A stretch of 48,294 nt of DNA from Anaerolineae bacterium (GTDB lineage Bacteria; Chloroflexota; Anaerolineae; Aggregatilineales; Phototrophicaceae): positions 1-48,294 of the forward strand of contig JAJDXR010000041.1 in NCBI GenBank assembly GCA_022823165.1, written 5' to 3'. The notes below the pieces were generated by a model. The model saw nothing but the letters and a program-made list of their open reading frames with translations, did not search any database and was not told the DNA's origin. Below, one piece after another: positions 15,514 through 24,762 of the stretch. Both the position numbers and the translations under genes were made by a program. Numbering within the stretch: position 1 is the first letter of the stretch; every line of letters begins with the position of its first letter.

Positions 15514-17616
15514 TTAACGCCCGACCAGTATGGCGACAGAGCGCGCGCCCACGATCATCTCAGTCTGATCCTCCAAGATAATTTCGGCGCCGGCGGCGTA
15601 GCTGTCCTGCGGCGGCGGCATGCTGGTATTTATAGCCACGCGCCAGGCTATACCCCGCGGTATCCGCGGGAGCTCAAAGCCGGCCGTCTCCCAGTGGGCG
15701 TTCATAATCACATAGACTATATCCTGCGGCCGATCTTCGGCGCGCGCCGCCGAGCCGCAGAAGAGCGCCGCCAACTGCCGGCTTTCGCTTGACCAATCGG
15801 GCGCCCAAGTCTGCTGACCATGGAAAGAAATGCTGTCGCTGCGCAAGCCGTTGCTGCTGGCGCCGGCTTGATGATCCAGGTAGTCGCGCCGGCGCAGCAC
15901 CGGATGCGCCCCGCGAAATTGAATCAGATGGCGGACAAATCGCTGCAGGCTGCCGCGCGTCCGCAGCCCGTCCCAGTCGAAATAATTCAGCGCGCTGTCG
16001 TGGCAGTAGCTGTTGTTGTTGCCGCCCTTGCTTTGCCCGATTTCGTCGCCCATCAAGAGCATTGGCGCGCCCTGGCTGACCATCAGGATGCTGAGGAAAT
16101 TTTTCATCTGGCGTTCGCGCAGTTGGTTGATGGCGGCGTCGTCCGTTTCGCCTTCCCAACCGCAATTCCAGCTGAAGTTCTCGTCCACGCCATCGCGATT
16201 GTCTTCGCCATTGGCCAGATTGTGTTTCTCGTTGTAGGAGACCAGATCGCGCAGCGTGAAGCCATCATGCGCGGTGATGAAATTGACCGAAGCGCGGGGG
16301 CCGCGCTCGCCATAAATATCGGGCGAGCCCTGGATGCGCGCCGCCATCGCGCCGACTAAACCGGCATCGCCTTTGACAAATCGCCGTACATCATCGCGGA
16401 AGCGACCGTTCCATTCCGCCCAGCGTCCATAAGCCGGGAAGCTGCCCACCTGATACAAACCACCGGCGTCCCAGGCTTCGGCGATCAGCTTGGTGCGCGC
16501 CAAAATCGGGTCGTAAGCCAGCACTTCCAGCAAGGGCGGGTTGGGATCGGGCTCGCCCGTCGGGTCGCGAGCCATGCTCGCCGCCAGGTCAAAACGAAAG
16601 CCGTCGATGTGAAATTCGCTCACCCAATAACGCAGGCAATCCAGCAAGACGACGCGCACGATGGGGTGGTTGCAATTGAAGGTATTGCCGGTACCGCTGA
16701 AATTCTGATAGCTGCCGTCCGGCTTCAGCAGATAATATATGCTATTGTCGATGCCGCGATAGGAGATCGTCGGTCCGTCCTCGTTGCCCTCGGCGGTATG
16801 ATTAAACACGACATCCAGCCAGACCTCGATGCCCTGCTGATGACAGGCTTTGACTAGCCGCTTGAGTTCATGCGCCGGTTCAGCGCCGGGCGCGTAAGCG
16901 GCTTTGGGCGCGAAGAAACCGACCGGGTTATAGCCCCAGTAATTCTGCAGCGGCCGGCCCGTGCTCGGGTCGATTTTGTCGTTGTCCAGTTCATCGAATT
17001 CAAAGACCGGCATCAGCTCGATACAGTTGACGCCGAGGTCCAGCAGATAAGGAATCTTCTCAATCACGGCGGAGAAGGCGCCGGGCGCTTCTACCGCGGC
17101 TGTGCTGGCGGCGGTGAAACCGCGCACGTGCATTTCGTAGATGACGAGGTCCTCCAGCGGGGTATTCAGCTGCTGGTCGCCCTCCCAATCGAAGTCGTCG
17201 ACCAAGGGCCGCGCGCGATAAGGGTAGACGCCGCTCCTGCTGCCCGATCGCCCCCATTCATCAAGCCCGCTGATGGCTTTGGCATAGGGGTCCAGCAGGA
17301 TCTGCTGGGCGTCGAAGCGGCGACCAGCCGCCGGCTCATAGGGTCCGTCCAGGCGAAAACCGTATTCAATCTCGGCTGGATCCAAACCGACGACGGTCAT
17401 AGCGTAGACATCGCCGGTGCGGAATGATTCCAGAAACGGGATCTCGACCATAGGCGTCTCGGCGCCCTTCTGAAAGAGCGCCAGGCTGCATGAGGTCGCA
17501 TCACATGAGAAGATAGAAAAATTTATGCCATCAGGCACGACGGTGGCGCCGAAGGGCCGCGGTCTGCCGGGCCGAAACTTGAAATTGCCCAGCTCATAAC
17601 TTGGAAATACGGACAT
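15514..17616 (-). CDS. glgX: Glycogen debranching enzyme (isoamylase type)
   Basis: Hydrolyses alpha-1,6 branch points of limit dextrins during glycogen breakdown. 700 aa, the expected GH13_11 length. An N-terminal CBM48 domain (about 12-140) precedes the catalytic barrel. Barrel motifs: YEMHVRGFT (160-168), VWLDVVFNHTAEGN (265-278), the nucleophile Asp343 in GFRFDLA, the acid Glu380 in LIAEAWDAGG, and Asp451 in ITAHDGFTLRDLVSYN. The DNRDGVDENFSWNCG segment is also typical of GlgX/TreX. A TATAAT -10 box sits at 17653-17658 on the minus strand, about 37 nt before the ATG; no good -35 is seen. No other glycogen gene lies in the window. Confidence 0.93.
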   Translation of the reverse strand: MSVFPSYELGNFKFRPGRPRPFGATVVPDGINFSIFSCDATSCSLALFQKGAETPMVEIPFLESFRTGDVYAMTVVGLDPAEIEYGFRLDGPYEPAAGRRFDAQQILLDPYAKAISGLDEWGRSGSRSGVYPYRARPLVDDFDWEGDQQLNTPLEDLVIYEMHVRGFTAASTAAVEAPGAFSAVIEKIPYLLDLGVNCIELMPVFEFDELDNDKIDPSTGRPLQNYWGYNPVGFFAPKAAYAPGAEPAHELKRLVKACHQQGIEVWLDVVFNHTAEGNEDGPTISYRGIDNSIYYLLKPDGSYQNFSGTGNTFNCNHPIVRVVLLDCLRYWVSEFHIDGFRFDLAASMARDPTGEPDPNPPLLEVLAYDPILARTKLIAEAWDAGGLYQVGSFPAYGRWAEWNGRFRDDVRRFVKGDAGLVGAMAARIQGSPDIYGERGPRASVNFITAHDGFTLRDLVSYNEKHNLANGEDNRDGVDENFSWNCGWEGETDDAAINQLRERQMKNFLSILMVSQGAPMLLMGDEIGQSKGGNNNSYCHDSALNYFDWDGLRTRGSLQRFVRHLIQFRGAHPVLRRRDYLDHQAGASSNGLRSDSISFHGQQTWAPDWSSESRQLAALFCGSAARAEDRPQDIVYVIMNAHWETAGFELPRIPRGIAWRVAINTSMPPPQDSYAAGAEIILEDQTEMIVGARSVAILVGR

Positions 17617-17785
17617 GACTTGCTGTGGAACGGGCTGGCTGACAATAATCCAATTATAGCTGACATCGCGCGGGATTCGACGATAACTTGTAGATTTCGC
17701 TAATTCACGGCATACTAGGCTTGCTGGATTTGATACTTATGGTTATTAGTGGGCAGGTTGAACGCATCGTCGGGAAAACATAGCT

Positions 17786-18961
17786 GTGAACAAGGTCTCA
17801 CAATCCGCCTTGGCGGCGCGCCTCAACAGGCTGATAGACTTTTCGCCGGTGATTATCGCGCTGGCGCTGGCGATGCTTGTCTCCTCGATACTGTTGATCG
17901 CGCTTGACGCCGACCCGCTGGCGGCTTTTTCCGCCATGCTTGAGGGCTCGGTCGGCAGCGAAAACGCCACCGCCGAAACCCTGGTCAAAGCGACGCCGAT
18001 TCTCTTCGTGGGCATCGGCATCACCATTGCCTTTCGCGGCGGCATGATCAACATCGGCGGCGAAGGGCAGATGATCGCCGGGGCGCTGGCGGGCGTGACT
18101 GTGGCGCTGGTGCTGGGCGAGGCGCGCGTGCCGGCCGATATGGCTAAAACGCCCGGCGCTTTTGATCTGATTATTGTGACCTTGTCGCTGCTGGGCGGCT
18201 TTTTGGCCGGCGCATTATACGGCGGCTTGGCCGGGTTCCTCAAAGCCTACTTCAATGTCAACGAGATATTGAGCACCATCATGCTCAATCAGATCGCCGT
18301 GCAGATGATGAACTTCCTGCTCAACGGCATCTTGCTGGATCCATCAGAGGCGGGTTTTAACAACATCCCCAAAACCGCGCGCCTGGTGACGGCGGCTCAG
18401 TTGCCGCGCCTGTCCCTGCCCCTGGGCGATCCCTGGCTCTTCGCGCGTACGCGCTTGCATTGGGGCTTGATCATCGCCATCGTGCTGGCGGTGCTTATCT
18501 ATATCTTTCTTTGGCGAACATCGCTGGGTTACCGCATCCGCGCCGTCGGGGAGAATGAGCGCGCTTCAAGCTTCGCCGGCATCAACGTCAAGCGGCAGAT
18601 GATGTTTTCCATGTTTCTGGCCGGCGGCTTCGCCGGGCTGGCGGGTGTGGTGCAGGTGCTGGGTTTGCAATATCGCTTGCAGACGGATGGCTCGCCGGCG
18701 GGTTTCACCGGTTCGGCCGGCTTCAACGGCATCGTGGCGGCGCTCTTTGGCGGGCTTAATCCCATCGGCGCCATCCCGGCCTCGGCCTTTTTCGGCGGAC
18801 TGCTGGTGGGCGCGCAGAAGATGCAGCGGGAGCTGGGTGTGCCGGCTTCCTTGATTACGGCGGTGAATGGCCTGGTGGTCGTTTTCGTCGTCAGCAGCGA
18901 GATCTTCATCCAGCAGCGCAGCAAGCGCCGCGTCAGCGTCAGCGAGGAGGAGGACGGCTGA
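17786..18961 (+). CDS. Nucleoside ABC transporter permease (YufP/NupP type)
   Basis: First membrane subunit of a BMP-type nucleoside importer, 391 aa. It belongs to the BPD_transp_2 fold: after an N-terminal TM come GIGITIAFRGGMINIGGEGQ (about 73-92), the typical family loop, then NVNEILSTIMLNQIA. The later ERASSFAGINVKRQMMFSMF is the ATPase-contact region and GFNGIVAALFGGLNPIGAIP the conserved loop near 310-330. Start is GTG with a weak ribosome site; a plausible promoter is TTGCTG-17-TATTAG near 17721-17749. Its TGA overlaps the next gene's ATG by one base. In Bacillus the equivalent system carries guanosine and other nucleosides; purine or nucleoside import here is by family. Confidence 0.9.
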   Translation: MNKVSQSALAARLNRLIDFSPVIIALALAMLVSSILLIALDADPLAAFSAMLEGSVGSENATAETLVKATPILFVGIGITIAFRGGMINIGGEGQMIAGALAGVTVALVLGEARVPADMAKTPGAFDLIIVTLSLLGGFLAGALYGGLAGFLKAYFNVNEILSTIMLNQIAVQMMNFLLNGILLDPSEAGFNNIPKTARLVTAAQLPRLSLPLGDPWLFARTRLHWGLIIAIVLAVLIYIFLWRTSLGYRIRAVGENERASSFAGINVKRQMMFSMFLAGGFAGLAGVVQVLGLQYRLQTDGSPAGFTGSAGFNGIVAALFGGLNPIGAIPASAFFGGLLVGAQKMQRELGVPASLITAVNGLVVVFVVSSEIFIQQRSKRRVSVSEEEDG

Positions 18962-19911
18962 TGGGGCTGGATGACATTTTCACCGCCAGCGTCTTCGCCT
19001 CCGCCATCCGGCTGGCGACGCCCTATATTTTCGCCGCCCTGGGCGAGACTTTCGCGCAGCGCAGCGGTGTGCTGAACTTGGGTGTGGACGGCATCATGCT
19101 GATGGGCGCCTTCACCGGCTTCTACGCCGTGTTCTCCGCCCAGCAAGCAGGAGCCATGAGCGAACCGGTTAGCCTGGTGTTTGGTGTGCTGGTGGCGCTG
19201 ATCATCGGCGCGCTGATGGGCTTGGCCATGGCTTTCGTCAGCGTCACCTTAAAGGCGAAGCAGGGCATCAGCGGCATCGGCGTCTATCTCTTTGGCTTGG
19301 GCTTGAGCGAGCTGCTCTTCCAGCAATGGGTGGGCACACCCAAATCCGTCAGCGGCTTCCCGCGCCTCAACTTCCCGGTCTTGACCGATTTGCCCGTTTT
19401 GGGCGAGATCTTATTCCATCACAATCTGCTGGTGTATGTGGCTTTCGCGCTGGTGCCGATATCGGCCTACGTGCTCAACAATACTACCTTCGGCTTGATG
19501 ATCCGCGCCGTGGGCCAGAATCCGGAAGCGGCCGACGCCATGGGTGTGAATGTGACGCGGGTGCGCTATGCCACGACCACGATCGGCGGGATGCTGGCCG
19601 GGCTGGCCGGCGCCTCCTTGTCGATTGCGCTCATCAATTTGTTCCAGCAGAATCTCACCGCGGGCCAGGGTTTCATCGCGGTCGCGCTGGTTTATTTCGG
19701 CGGCTGGCGGCCCTGGGCGGTGGCGGCCGGCGCCCTGCTATTCAGTTTCGTCAACGCGCTGCAGTTGCAGATCAAAGTCATCGGCGCCGATATTCCCTCC
19801 GAGTTCGCTGTGATGGCGCCTTACGTCATCACGATTATCGCGCTGGTCTTCGCCGCCAAGCGCCAAGAGCAGCCAACCGCCCTGACGCGGCCCTACGAAC
19901 GCGGGGAGTAG
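18961..19911 (+). CDS. Nucleoside ABC transporter permease (YufQ/NupQ type)
   Basis: Second membrane subunit of the same importer, 316 aa, a normal length. It has the N-terminal TPYIFAALGETFAQRSGVLN followed by LGVDGIMLMGAF. It continues with about eight TM segments, the ATPase-contact segment PEAADAMGVNVTRVRYATTT near 192-211, and GQGFIAVALVYFGGWRPW near 236-253. It overlaps the upstream permease stop by 1 nt, so equal production is expected. The pair with its partner forms the heterodimeric channel. Confidence 0.92.
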   Translation: MGLDDIFTASVFASAIRLATPYIFAALGETFAQRSGVLNLGVDGIMLMGAFTGFYAVFSAQQAGAMSEPVSLVFGVLVALIIGALMGLAMAFVSVTLKAKQGISGIGVYLFGLGLSELLFQQWVGTPKSVSGFPRLNFPVLTDLPVLGEILFHHNLLVYVAFALVPISAYVLNNTTFGLMIRAVGQNPEAADAMGVNVTRVRYATTTIGGMLAGLAGASLSIALINLFQQNLTAGQGFIAVALVYFGGWRPWAVAAGALLFSFVNALQLQIKVIGADIPSEFAVMAPYVITIIALVFAAKRQEQPTALTRPYERGE

Positions 19912-20091
19912 GGGCTAGGATGGTCGTGATAAACATCGGGAGTTTGTTTCGTATCGTGAACGCTGGGGATTTTTTACCACCGAGTACATCGAGGCGTAGA
20001 GTTGGGGCGGGAGGCCTTGACGTTCGACTGTTTATTCTCGGGCGTATCTGCCCGGTTTAAAGCCAAGTATCCATCAAAGGAGAAAGTAACC

Positions 20092-20982
20092 ATGAAGAAA
20101 GCACTACTGCTTACGTTAATCGTCGCCCTGTTTATCGGGGTGATGCCGAGCCTGGCGCAAGACGGCGCCTTTCGGGTGGCGGCGGTTGCGCCCAGCGCGA
20201 CTAACGACCTCGCCTTTAGCCAGAGTATGTACGATGGGCTGATGGCGATACAGTCAGCCATGGGTGAGGACGCCTTCCAATTCGACTTCCAGGACGGCAC
20301 TTTCATCGTCGATGATGCCGCAGTCGCCTTGCGCGAATGGGCGGCCTCCGGCGACTATGATCTGGTGATCGCGCACGGTTCGCAATTCGGCTCGGTTGTC
20401 GAAGAGCTCGCCCAGGAATTCCCCGAAGTCAGCTTTGCCTGGGGCACGGACGAGAACACCTTCGGCCTGGACAATGTATTTGCGTATACGGCCGCGGCCG
20501 ACCAGGGCGGTTATGTCAACGGCGTCATGGCCGGTTTGATGACCCAATCCGGCGTAATCGGCGTTGTCGGCCCCATTGAAGTGGGCGATGCCAAGCTCTA
20601 CGTCGACGGCTTCGTGGACGGGGTGGCCGCCTCCAATATGGACGCCACAGTTAACGTGGTGTATATCCAGTCCTTCAGCGATGTCCCGCTGGCGACCGAA
20701 GCGGCGGAAACGCACATCGCCAATGGCGCGGATATCCTGACCGGCACAGCCCAGATGGTCGTCGGCGCTATCGCCGTCGGCAGCGAGAATGGCGCGCGCT
20801 GGTTCGGCACACAATCCAGCCAGGCCGACTTGGCCGGTGATTCCGCCGTTGCTTTCCAAATCTACAAGTGGGATGTCATCCTGGCTGATATGATCGGCCA
20901 TATTCAGTCGGGTGTACTCGGCGGCGAATCCTACGTGTTGACGCTGGCGAACGGCGGCTTGGTCATGGAATTTGCGGGGTAA
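20092..20982 (+). CDS. BMP-family nucleoside-binding protein, C-terminally short
   Basis: Extracytoplasmic binding protein of the nucleoside importer, 296 aa. It opens with a Sec signal peptide (MKKALLLTLIVALFIGVMPS, cleavage near LAQ-D), then FRVAAVAPSATNDLAFSQSM, DYDLVIAHGSQFG, GVIGVVGPIEVGDAKLYVDG and GTQSSQADLA, all PnrA/BMP-like. The start at 20092 has AAAGGAGAAAG upstream; an upstream in-frame start at 20002 would hide the signal. The protein stops just after LANGGLVMEFAG, where family members normally continue about 40 residues to a KIKSGEI-type tail. A palindromic repeat begins 10 nt after the stop, so the true end may have been lost to an insertion. The gene sits between the permeases and the ATPase; in many relatives it comes first. 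Confidence 0.88.
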   Translation: MKKALLLTLIVALFIGVMPSLAQDGAFRVAAVAPSATNDLAFSQSMYDGLMAIQSAMGEDAFQFDFQDGTFIVDDAAVALREWAASGDYDLVIAHGSQFGSVVEELAQEFPEVSFAWGTDENTFGLDNVFAYTAAADQGGYVNGVMAGLMTQSGVIGVVGPIEVGDAKLYVDGFVDGVAASNMDATVNVVYIQSFSDVPLATEAAETHIANGADILTGTAQMVVGAIAVGSENGARWFGTQSSQADLAGDSAVAFQIYKWDVILADMIGHIQSGVLGGESYVLTLANGGLVMEFAG

Positions 20983-20991
20983 CGAACGAAA

Positions 20992-21014
20992 CCCCCTCCC
21001 CGAGAGGGAGGGGG
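20992..21014 (+). terminator. GC hairpin after the BMP binding-protein gene
   Basis: Perfect 9-bp inverted repeat CCCCCTCCC (20992-21000), loop CGAGA, GGGAGGGGG (21006-21014), 10 nt after the stop. No U-tract. A degenerate copy of the GGGCGAGCC palindrome follows near 21032-21096. Together they fill the gap before the ATPase gene. Confidence 0.55.
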
Positions 21015-21113
21015 CTTAAGCTTGGCGGACAGGGACGGGCGAGCCAAGGGTAGCGTAGACACTAACCTTCGCTCGCACCTACGATATCTCTGTTAGAGGA
21101 CTGGGTAGTTAAA

Positions 21114-22673
21114 ATGGCTGAGGCCGCGAAGATTGCGAGCAGCTTGTTGCCCACGGGGCACCAGCGCATCAATCAGCTTGAGATGGTCGGCATCGTCAAG
21201 CGCTTTCCTGGCGTACTGGCGGCGGACAAGATCGACTTCAATGTGAAAGCGGGCGAGATCCACGCGCTGCTAGGCGAGAATGGCGCTGGCAAATCGACGT
21301 TGATGAAGATGCTCTACGGTTTGTACCATCCGGACGAAGGGCAGATTCGCATCAACGGCGTCAAAACGATCATCCGCAGCCCGCAAGACGCTATTCAGCG
21401 CGGCATCGGCATGATCCATCAACATTTTATGCTGGTGCCTTCTCTGACGGTGGCCGAGAATATCGCGCTGGGCATGAAGTCTTCACGCGGACTGCGGCTG
21501 GACCTGGATGTGGTCAGCCGGCGTGTGCTGGAACTTTCTGAGATTTATAATCTGAAAGTCGATCCTGGCTTGCCGATATGGCAGCTGGCGGTAGGCGAGC
21601 AGCAGCGAGTGGAGATTTTGCGCGCGCTCTACAAGGGCGCGGCGCTGCTGATCCTTGACGAACCCACCGCTGTGTTGACGCCGCAGGAAGTCGATGGCTT
21701 GTTCCGCATCCTCAAGCAATTGGCGGACGACGGCCACGGCCTGGTATTCATATCGCATAAATTGCACGAGGTGCTGGAAATCAGCCACCGCGTTACAGTG
21801 CTGCGCGATGGCCGGCGCGTCAACTCAATCCCCACCAGCGAGGCGACCCGCCCCAAACTCGCCGAAATGATGGTCGGGCGGCCGGTGCTGCTGGAATATG
21901 AGAAAAACCCGCCTGACCCGCGCGAGCAGCGACTGGCGCTGGAGGGCGTCAGCGCCTTGAGCAACCGCGGCACGGTCGGGCTGGACGGCGTGTCGCTGAG
22001 CCTGCGCGGCGGCGAGATCGTCGGCGTCGCCGGCGTCTCCGGCAATGGCCAGCAAGAACTGGCGCAGTGCATCAGCGGCTTGCGCCAGGTCACCGCGGGC
22101 AGCGTCGAAGTTGACGGCATTGATGTCACCAACGCGCATCCCTCAAAGCTGCATGCCATCGGCTTGTCCTACATCCCGGAAGAGCGCATGATAGACGGCG
22201 TCATCAAAGAATTCAGCGTGGCCGAAAACTACGTGCTGCAAGACCACGCCCACCCCAAGTTCACCACCGCCAGGATATTTATGCTCTTCCACAAGATCCG
22301 CGAAGCCTGCCGCCAGGCGATAGACGCTTTCGAAATCAAAACGCCCAGCACCGAGACGCTCGTCAAGAGCCTCTCTGGCGGCAATATCCAGAAGCTGGTC
22401 CTGGCGCGGGAGCTATCGCGGGATCCCGGCGTACTGATCGCGGCCCAGCCCACGCGCGGCGTCGATATCGGCGCGACCGAATACATCCATCAGCGGCTGC
22501 TGCAAGAGCGCGACAAAGGCACGGCCATCCTGCTCATCAGCGAAGATCTGGATGAAATCCGCGCCCTCTCCGACCGCATCGCCGTCATGTACGAGGGTCA
22601 GATTGTGGGCGAGGTTGAGAATAAGGATGTTGATATCGAGCAGCTGGGCTTGCTGATGACGGGCGGGGGCTAA
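21114..22673 (+). CDS. Nucleoside ABC transporter ATPase, two-domain (YufO/NupO type)
   Basis: Energises the nucleoside importer; 519 aa with two tandem nucleotide-binding domains. First domain: Walker [10 protein letters not shown] (54-62), Q-loop region [17 protein letters not shown], a weak signature [11 protein letters not shown], Walker [12 protein letters not shown]. Second domain from about 265: degenerate Walker [13 protein letters not shown], strong signature [15 protein letters not shown], and [13 protein letters not shown]. One normal and one altered site is usual for the RbsA/YufO class. It ends LGLLMTGGG before a bidirectional terminator. A short near-identical copy of the last 24 coding bases is found at 24904-24927. 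Confidence 0.93.
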   Translation: MAEAAKIASSLLPTGHQRINQLEMVGIVKRFPGVLAADKIDFNVKAGEIHALLGENGAGKSTLMKMLYGLYHPDEGQIRINGVKTIIRSPQDAIQRGIGMIHQHFMLVPSLTVAENIALGMKSSRGLRLDLDVVSRRVLELSEIYNLKVDPGLPIWQLAVGEQQRVEILRALYKGAALLILDEPTAVLTPQEVDGLFRILKQLADDGHGLVFISHKLHEVLEISHRVTVLRDGRRVNSIPTSEATRPKLAEMMVGRPVLLEYEKNPPDPREQRLALEGVSALSNRGTVGLDGVSLSLRGGEIVGVAGVSGNGQQELAQCISGLRQVTAGSVEVDGIDVTNAHPSKLHAIGLSYIPEERMIDGVIKEFSVAENYVLQDHAHPKFTTARIFMLFHKIREACRQAIDAFEIKTPSTETLVKSLSGGNIQKLVLARELSRDPGVLIAAQPTRGVDIGATEYIHQRLLQERDKGTAILLISEDLDEIRALSDRIAVMYEGQIVGEVENKDVDIEQLGLLMTGGG

Positions 22674-22708
22674 AGAAAAGTTTCAGTGAAGGGTAATCAG
22701 CGAAGAAA

Positions 22709-22742
22709 AAGCGCCCTTTTCGGCAAAGGGCGCTTCTGTTTT
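22709..22742. terminator. Bidirectional intrinsic terminator
   Basis: 11-bp stem AAGCGCCCTTT (22709-22719), loop TCGGC, AAAGGGCGCTT (22725-22735). It is followed by CTGTTTT on the plus side and preceded by GAAGAAAA (U-rich on the minus strand). It separates the convergent ATPase and secreted-protein genes and can serve both. Confidence 0.8.
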
Positions 22743-22760
22743 GGCAAGCAACGCAGTCCG

Positions 22761-23477
22761 CTACTTGGATTTGACAAAGACGATAGTCGTCGGCTGAGGC
22801 TCATATTTATTGGTTAAGTCGTCGGTCCTTACTCGTTTCACCCCGCGCATCTCCAAAACGCATTTAGCGTCCAGATTGAAAGCCCAATGCGCGCCAACCG
22901 TGAAATTCGTTGTGTTTGCAAAGCCGTAGAAGCTATCGCTGGGGTTAAAGCAGCCTTTGTTGCTGCGATCAAACCGATATTCTGCTGTAAAGAATCCGTG
23001 CTTCGCGGAACCAGTCCAGCGTCCAGGACCGAAACTAACTTCTTGCCATTCACCGGTGAGTTCAACAGTCTTGACCTTCGAGACTTTGCGGATATTTACC
23101 GCGCCTTGACGATAGTCGGATATCTCGAAGCGCAGGAAACAGGTATCCTGTAATTCGAAATATCGCCATGCGGTGTCCGGCTCCAACAATAATCGGTCGA
23201 CAACTTCTATATGATCGGGGTGGTTGAGGTCGTTACGGACAAAACAAGCTGGGGCAGGATTGCTGATGACGTGCAATTCCATCTTCGCATAGGCATGTCC
23301 CTTTGTCTCTGGATGAAGTACATATCGACCAGGCTGGAAGACCGCTTCAAATTGCCGGCCATTCTTGAGGTTGTTGCGGACGACCAGCTTGGTCACGCGA
23401 TCATTCGCCAATGCAGGCGTCGCCAGCAGCGCAAACGCCGCCAGCAGGATGAGCAAAATGACTTTCTTTAGAAACAC
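22761..23477 (-). CDS. Secreted protein of unknown function, 238 aa
   Basis: Signal peptide at 1-24 (VILLILLAAFALLATPALA, cleavage near ALA-N). The mature part is beta-rich with repeated short segments such as TKLVVRNNLKNGRQFEAVF and GRYVLHPETKGHAYAKMELH. Five cysteines (CF, TCF, GCF and KC contexts) could form disulfides. No catalytic motif or known family is recognised. GTG start with AAAGGAAG just upstream fixes the reading. It has its own strong promoter and a shared terminator, so it is monocistronic. Like the protein at 9075-9536 it is a small secreted beta protein beside a transporter, but I see no clear sequence similarity between the two. Confidence 0.6.
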   Translation of the reverse strand: MFLKKVILLILLAAFALLATPALANDRVTKLVVRNNLKNGRQFEAVFQPGRYVLHPETKGHAYAKMELHVISNPAPACFVRNDLNHPDHIEVVDRLLLEPDTAWRYFELQDTCFLRFEISDYRQGAVNIRKVSKVKTVELTGEWQEVSFGPGRWTGSAKHGFFTAEYRFDRSNKGCFNPSDSFYGFANTTNFTVGAHWAFNLDAKCVLEMRGVKRVRTDDLTNKYEPQPTTIVFVKSK

Positions 23478-23561
23478 GGTTTCACTTCCTTTGCGATGGT
23501 GGCGCCGGGAGAGTTAGGTAGAAGTCCGCCGCCGATGGATAAATGAAAGCACACGGCAGAT

Positions 23562-23589
23562 AATCTAACGAGTATTCAATTACTGTCAA
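23562..23589 (-). promoter_or_regulatory. Predicted promoter of the 238-aa secreted protein gene
   Basis: On the minus strand a consensus -35 TTGACA (23589-23584) is followed after 16 nt by TAGATT (23567-23562), about 85 nt before the GTG. The surrounding 23540-23635 stretch is the most AT-rich part of this region. Confidence 0.5.
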
Positions 23590-23649
23590 GAAGTTATCAA
23601 AAATTGATAGATTATTGTAACATCTAGCTAAGGCCTGACTGCGTCCGCC

Positions 23650-24762
23650 TCAATTTGCCCGCGTCCACTCGCCGGTGTCGGCGTCAATCTGCCAGCCTTG
23701 GGGCAGATCGGGCTGGCAGGTTGAGCCGTAGACAGTGTCTGCCGCGCTGTCTTTGAACTCAATATGCACGCGCGAGCCGGTCAAGGTATTGAGGAAACCG
23801 CCCAGCCGGTGAATGATTTCCGCTTTCGCTTGTTCGAGCAGGCCGCCTTCCAGCGCAAATTCCCGATATTGCATGATGGCTTCATATTCCGCCAATTGCC
23901 GGATCGCGTCCCAATCCTTCTGAAGCAAGGAAATCGAGTAATCTCTCTGGTTGATATGCTCAACGTTGCAGGTGGTGATCATCGGCGCTGGCAAGGTCAG
24001 GTGAATGCTGCCATCCGCCGCATCGAAACGCACATCGTCCCGCCCAAATTGTGTAATGTCCACGCCGGCTTCGACGCTGCCTAGCGCGACGTGGCTGGCG
24101 CGGTGATAGCCCGAATTCAAAATGCCTTCGTTAATCGACACCTCAAGATCGGGATTGGCGAATTCGCTGCGAATCGTCACCAACTGCCCCAACTCTTGTA
24201 AGCTGTTGACGATCGCGCGGCTGGAAATCACATTGACGCTGGCCGGCGTGTTGATGAAGTCCAGGACAGGCGCGATGAGTCCGCTTAGCGCCAGGCTGCC
24301 TGACAGCACAATGATAGCCAGGCCCACGAATGGTGAGACGAAGAGCAGGGCGATCAGCGTCAGGCAGCCGCAATCGAAGCCGGAACCGCGTGAATCGCGA
24401 TGGATGAAGACCTGGCTTGGCTGGGCCGGCTTGGACGAGGCTTTCTCAATTGTCGCCAGGCTGTTATCACTGCCTGCCGCTGCCGCCGACGGCGCGTCAG
24501 CCGGCAATACAGTGACATCGCCGCCGGGAATAGCCGCAACGATGTCAGGCTCTACTTGCTTGCGGGCATGGCGCGTGAAGGCCAGCGCGGCTGCCAATAT
24601 CAAACCGCCGTCATCCAACACCCCCAGCGGCAGCAAAAAATCCGGTATGAAGTCGATAGGCAGCGCGATGTAGATGCCCGCCAGCCCAATGAACAACAGC
24701 TTGGATACCAGCGATACGCGCCGGTCCAACATGAGATGGATGAAGTCGCTGAATACTTGCAT
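23650..24762 (-). CDS. DUF1232 (YkvA-like) / DUF4230 fusion membrane protein
   Basis: A 370-aa protein with two recognisable parts. Residues about 1-70 are a DUF1232 module: LVSKLLFIGLAGIYIALPID followed by FIPDFLLPLGVLDD, a short membrane hairpin. After a low-complexity linker (about 85-118) there is one strong TM pair near 133-165. The remainder, from about 175, resembles DUF4230: SRAIVNSLQELGQLVTI, LGSVEAGVDITQFG, then LTLPAPMITTCNVEH and a helical EYEAIMQYREFALEGGLLEQ. That domain probably lies outside the membrane. Each domain is of unknown function. The combination in one chain is unusual to me. It is monocistronic, with no obvious partner nearby. Confidence 0.7.
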   Translation of the reverse strand: MQVFSDFIHLMLDRRVSLVSKLLFIGLAGIYIALPIDFIPDFLLPLGVLDDGGLILAAALAFTRHARKQVEPDIVAAIPGGDVTVLPADAPSAAAAGSDNSLATIEKASSKPAQPSQVFIHRDSRGSGFDCGCLTLIALLFVSPFVGLAIIVLSGSLALSGLIAPVLDFINTPASVNVISSRAIVNSLQELGQLVTIRSEFANPDLEVSINEGILNSGYHRASHVALGSVEAGVDITQFGRDDVRFDAADGSIHLTLPAPMITTCNVEHINQRDYSISLLQKDWDAIRQLAEYEAIMQYREFALEGGLLEQAKAEIIHRLGGFLNTLTGSRVHIEFKDSAADTVYGSTCQPDLPQGWQIDADTGEWTRAN

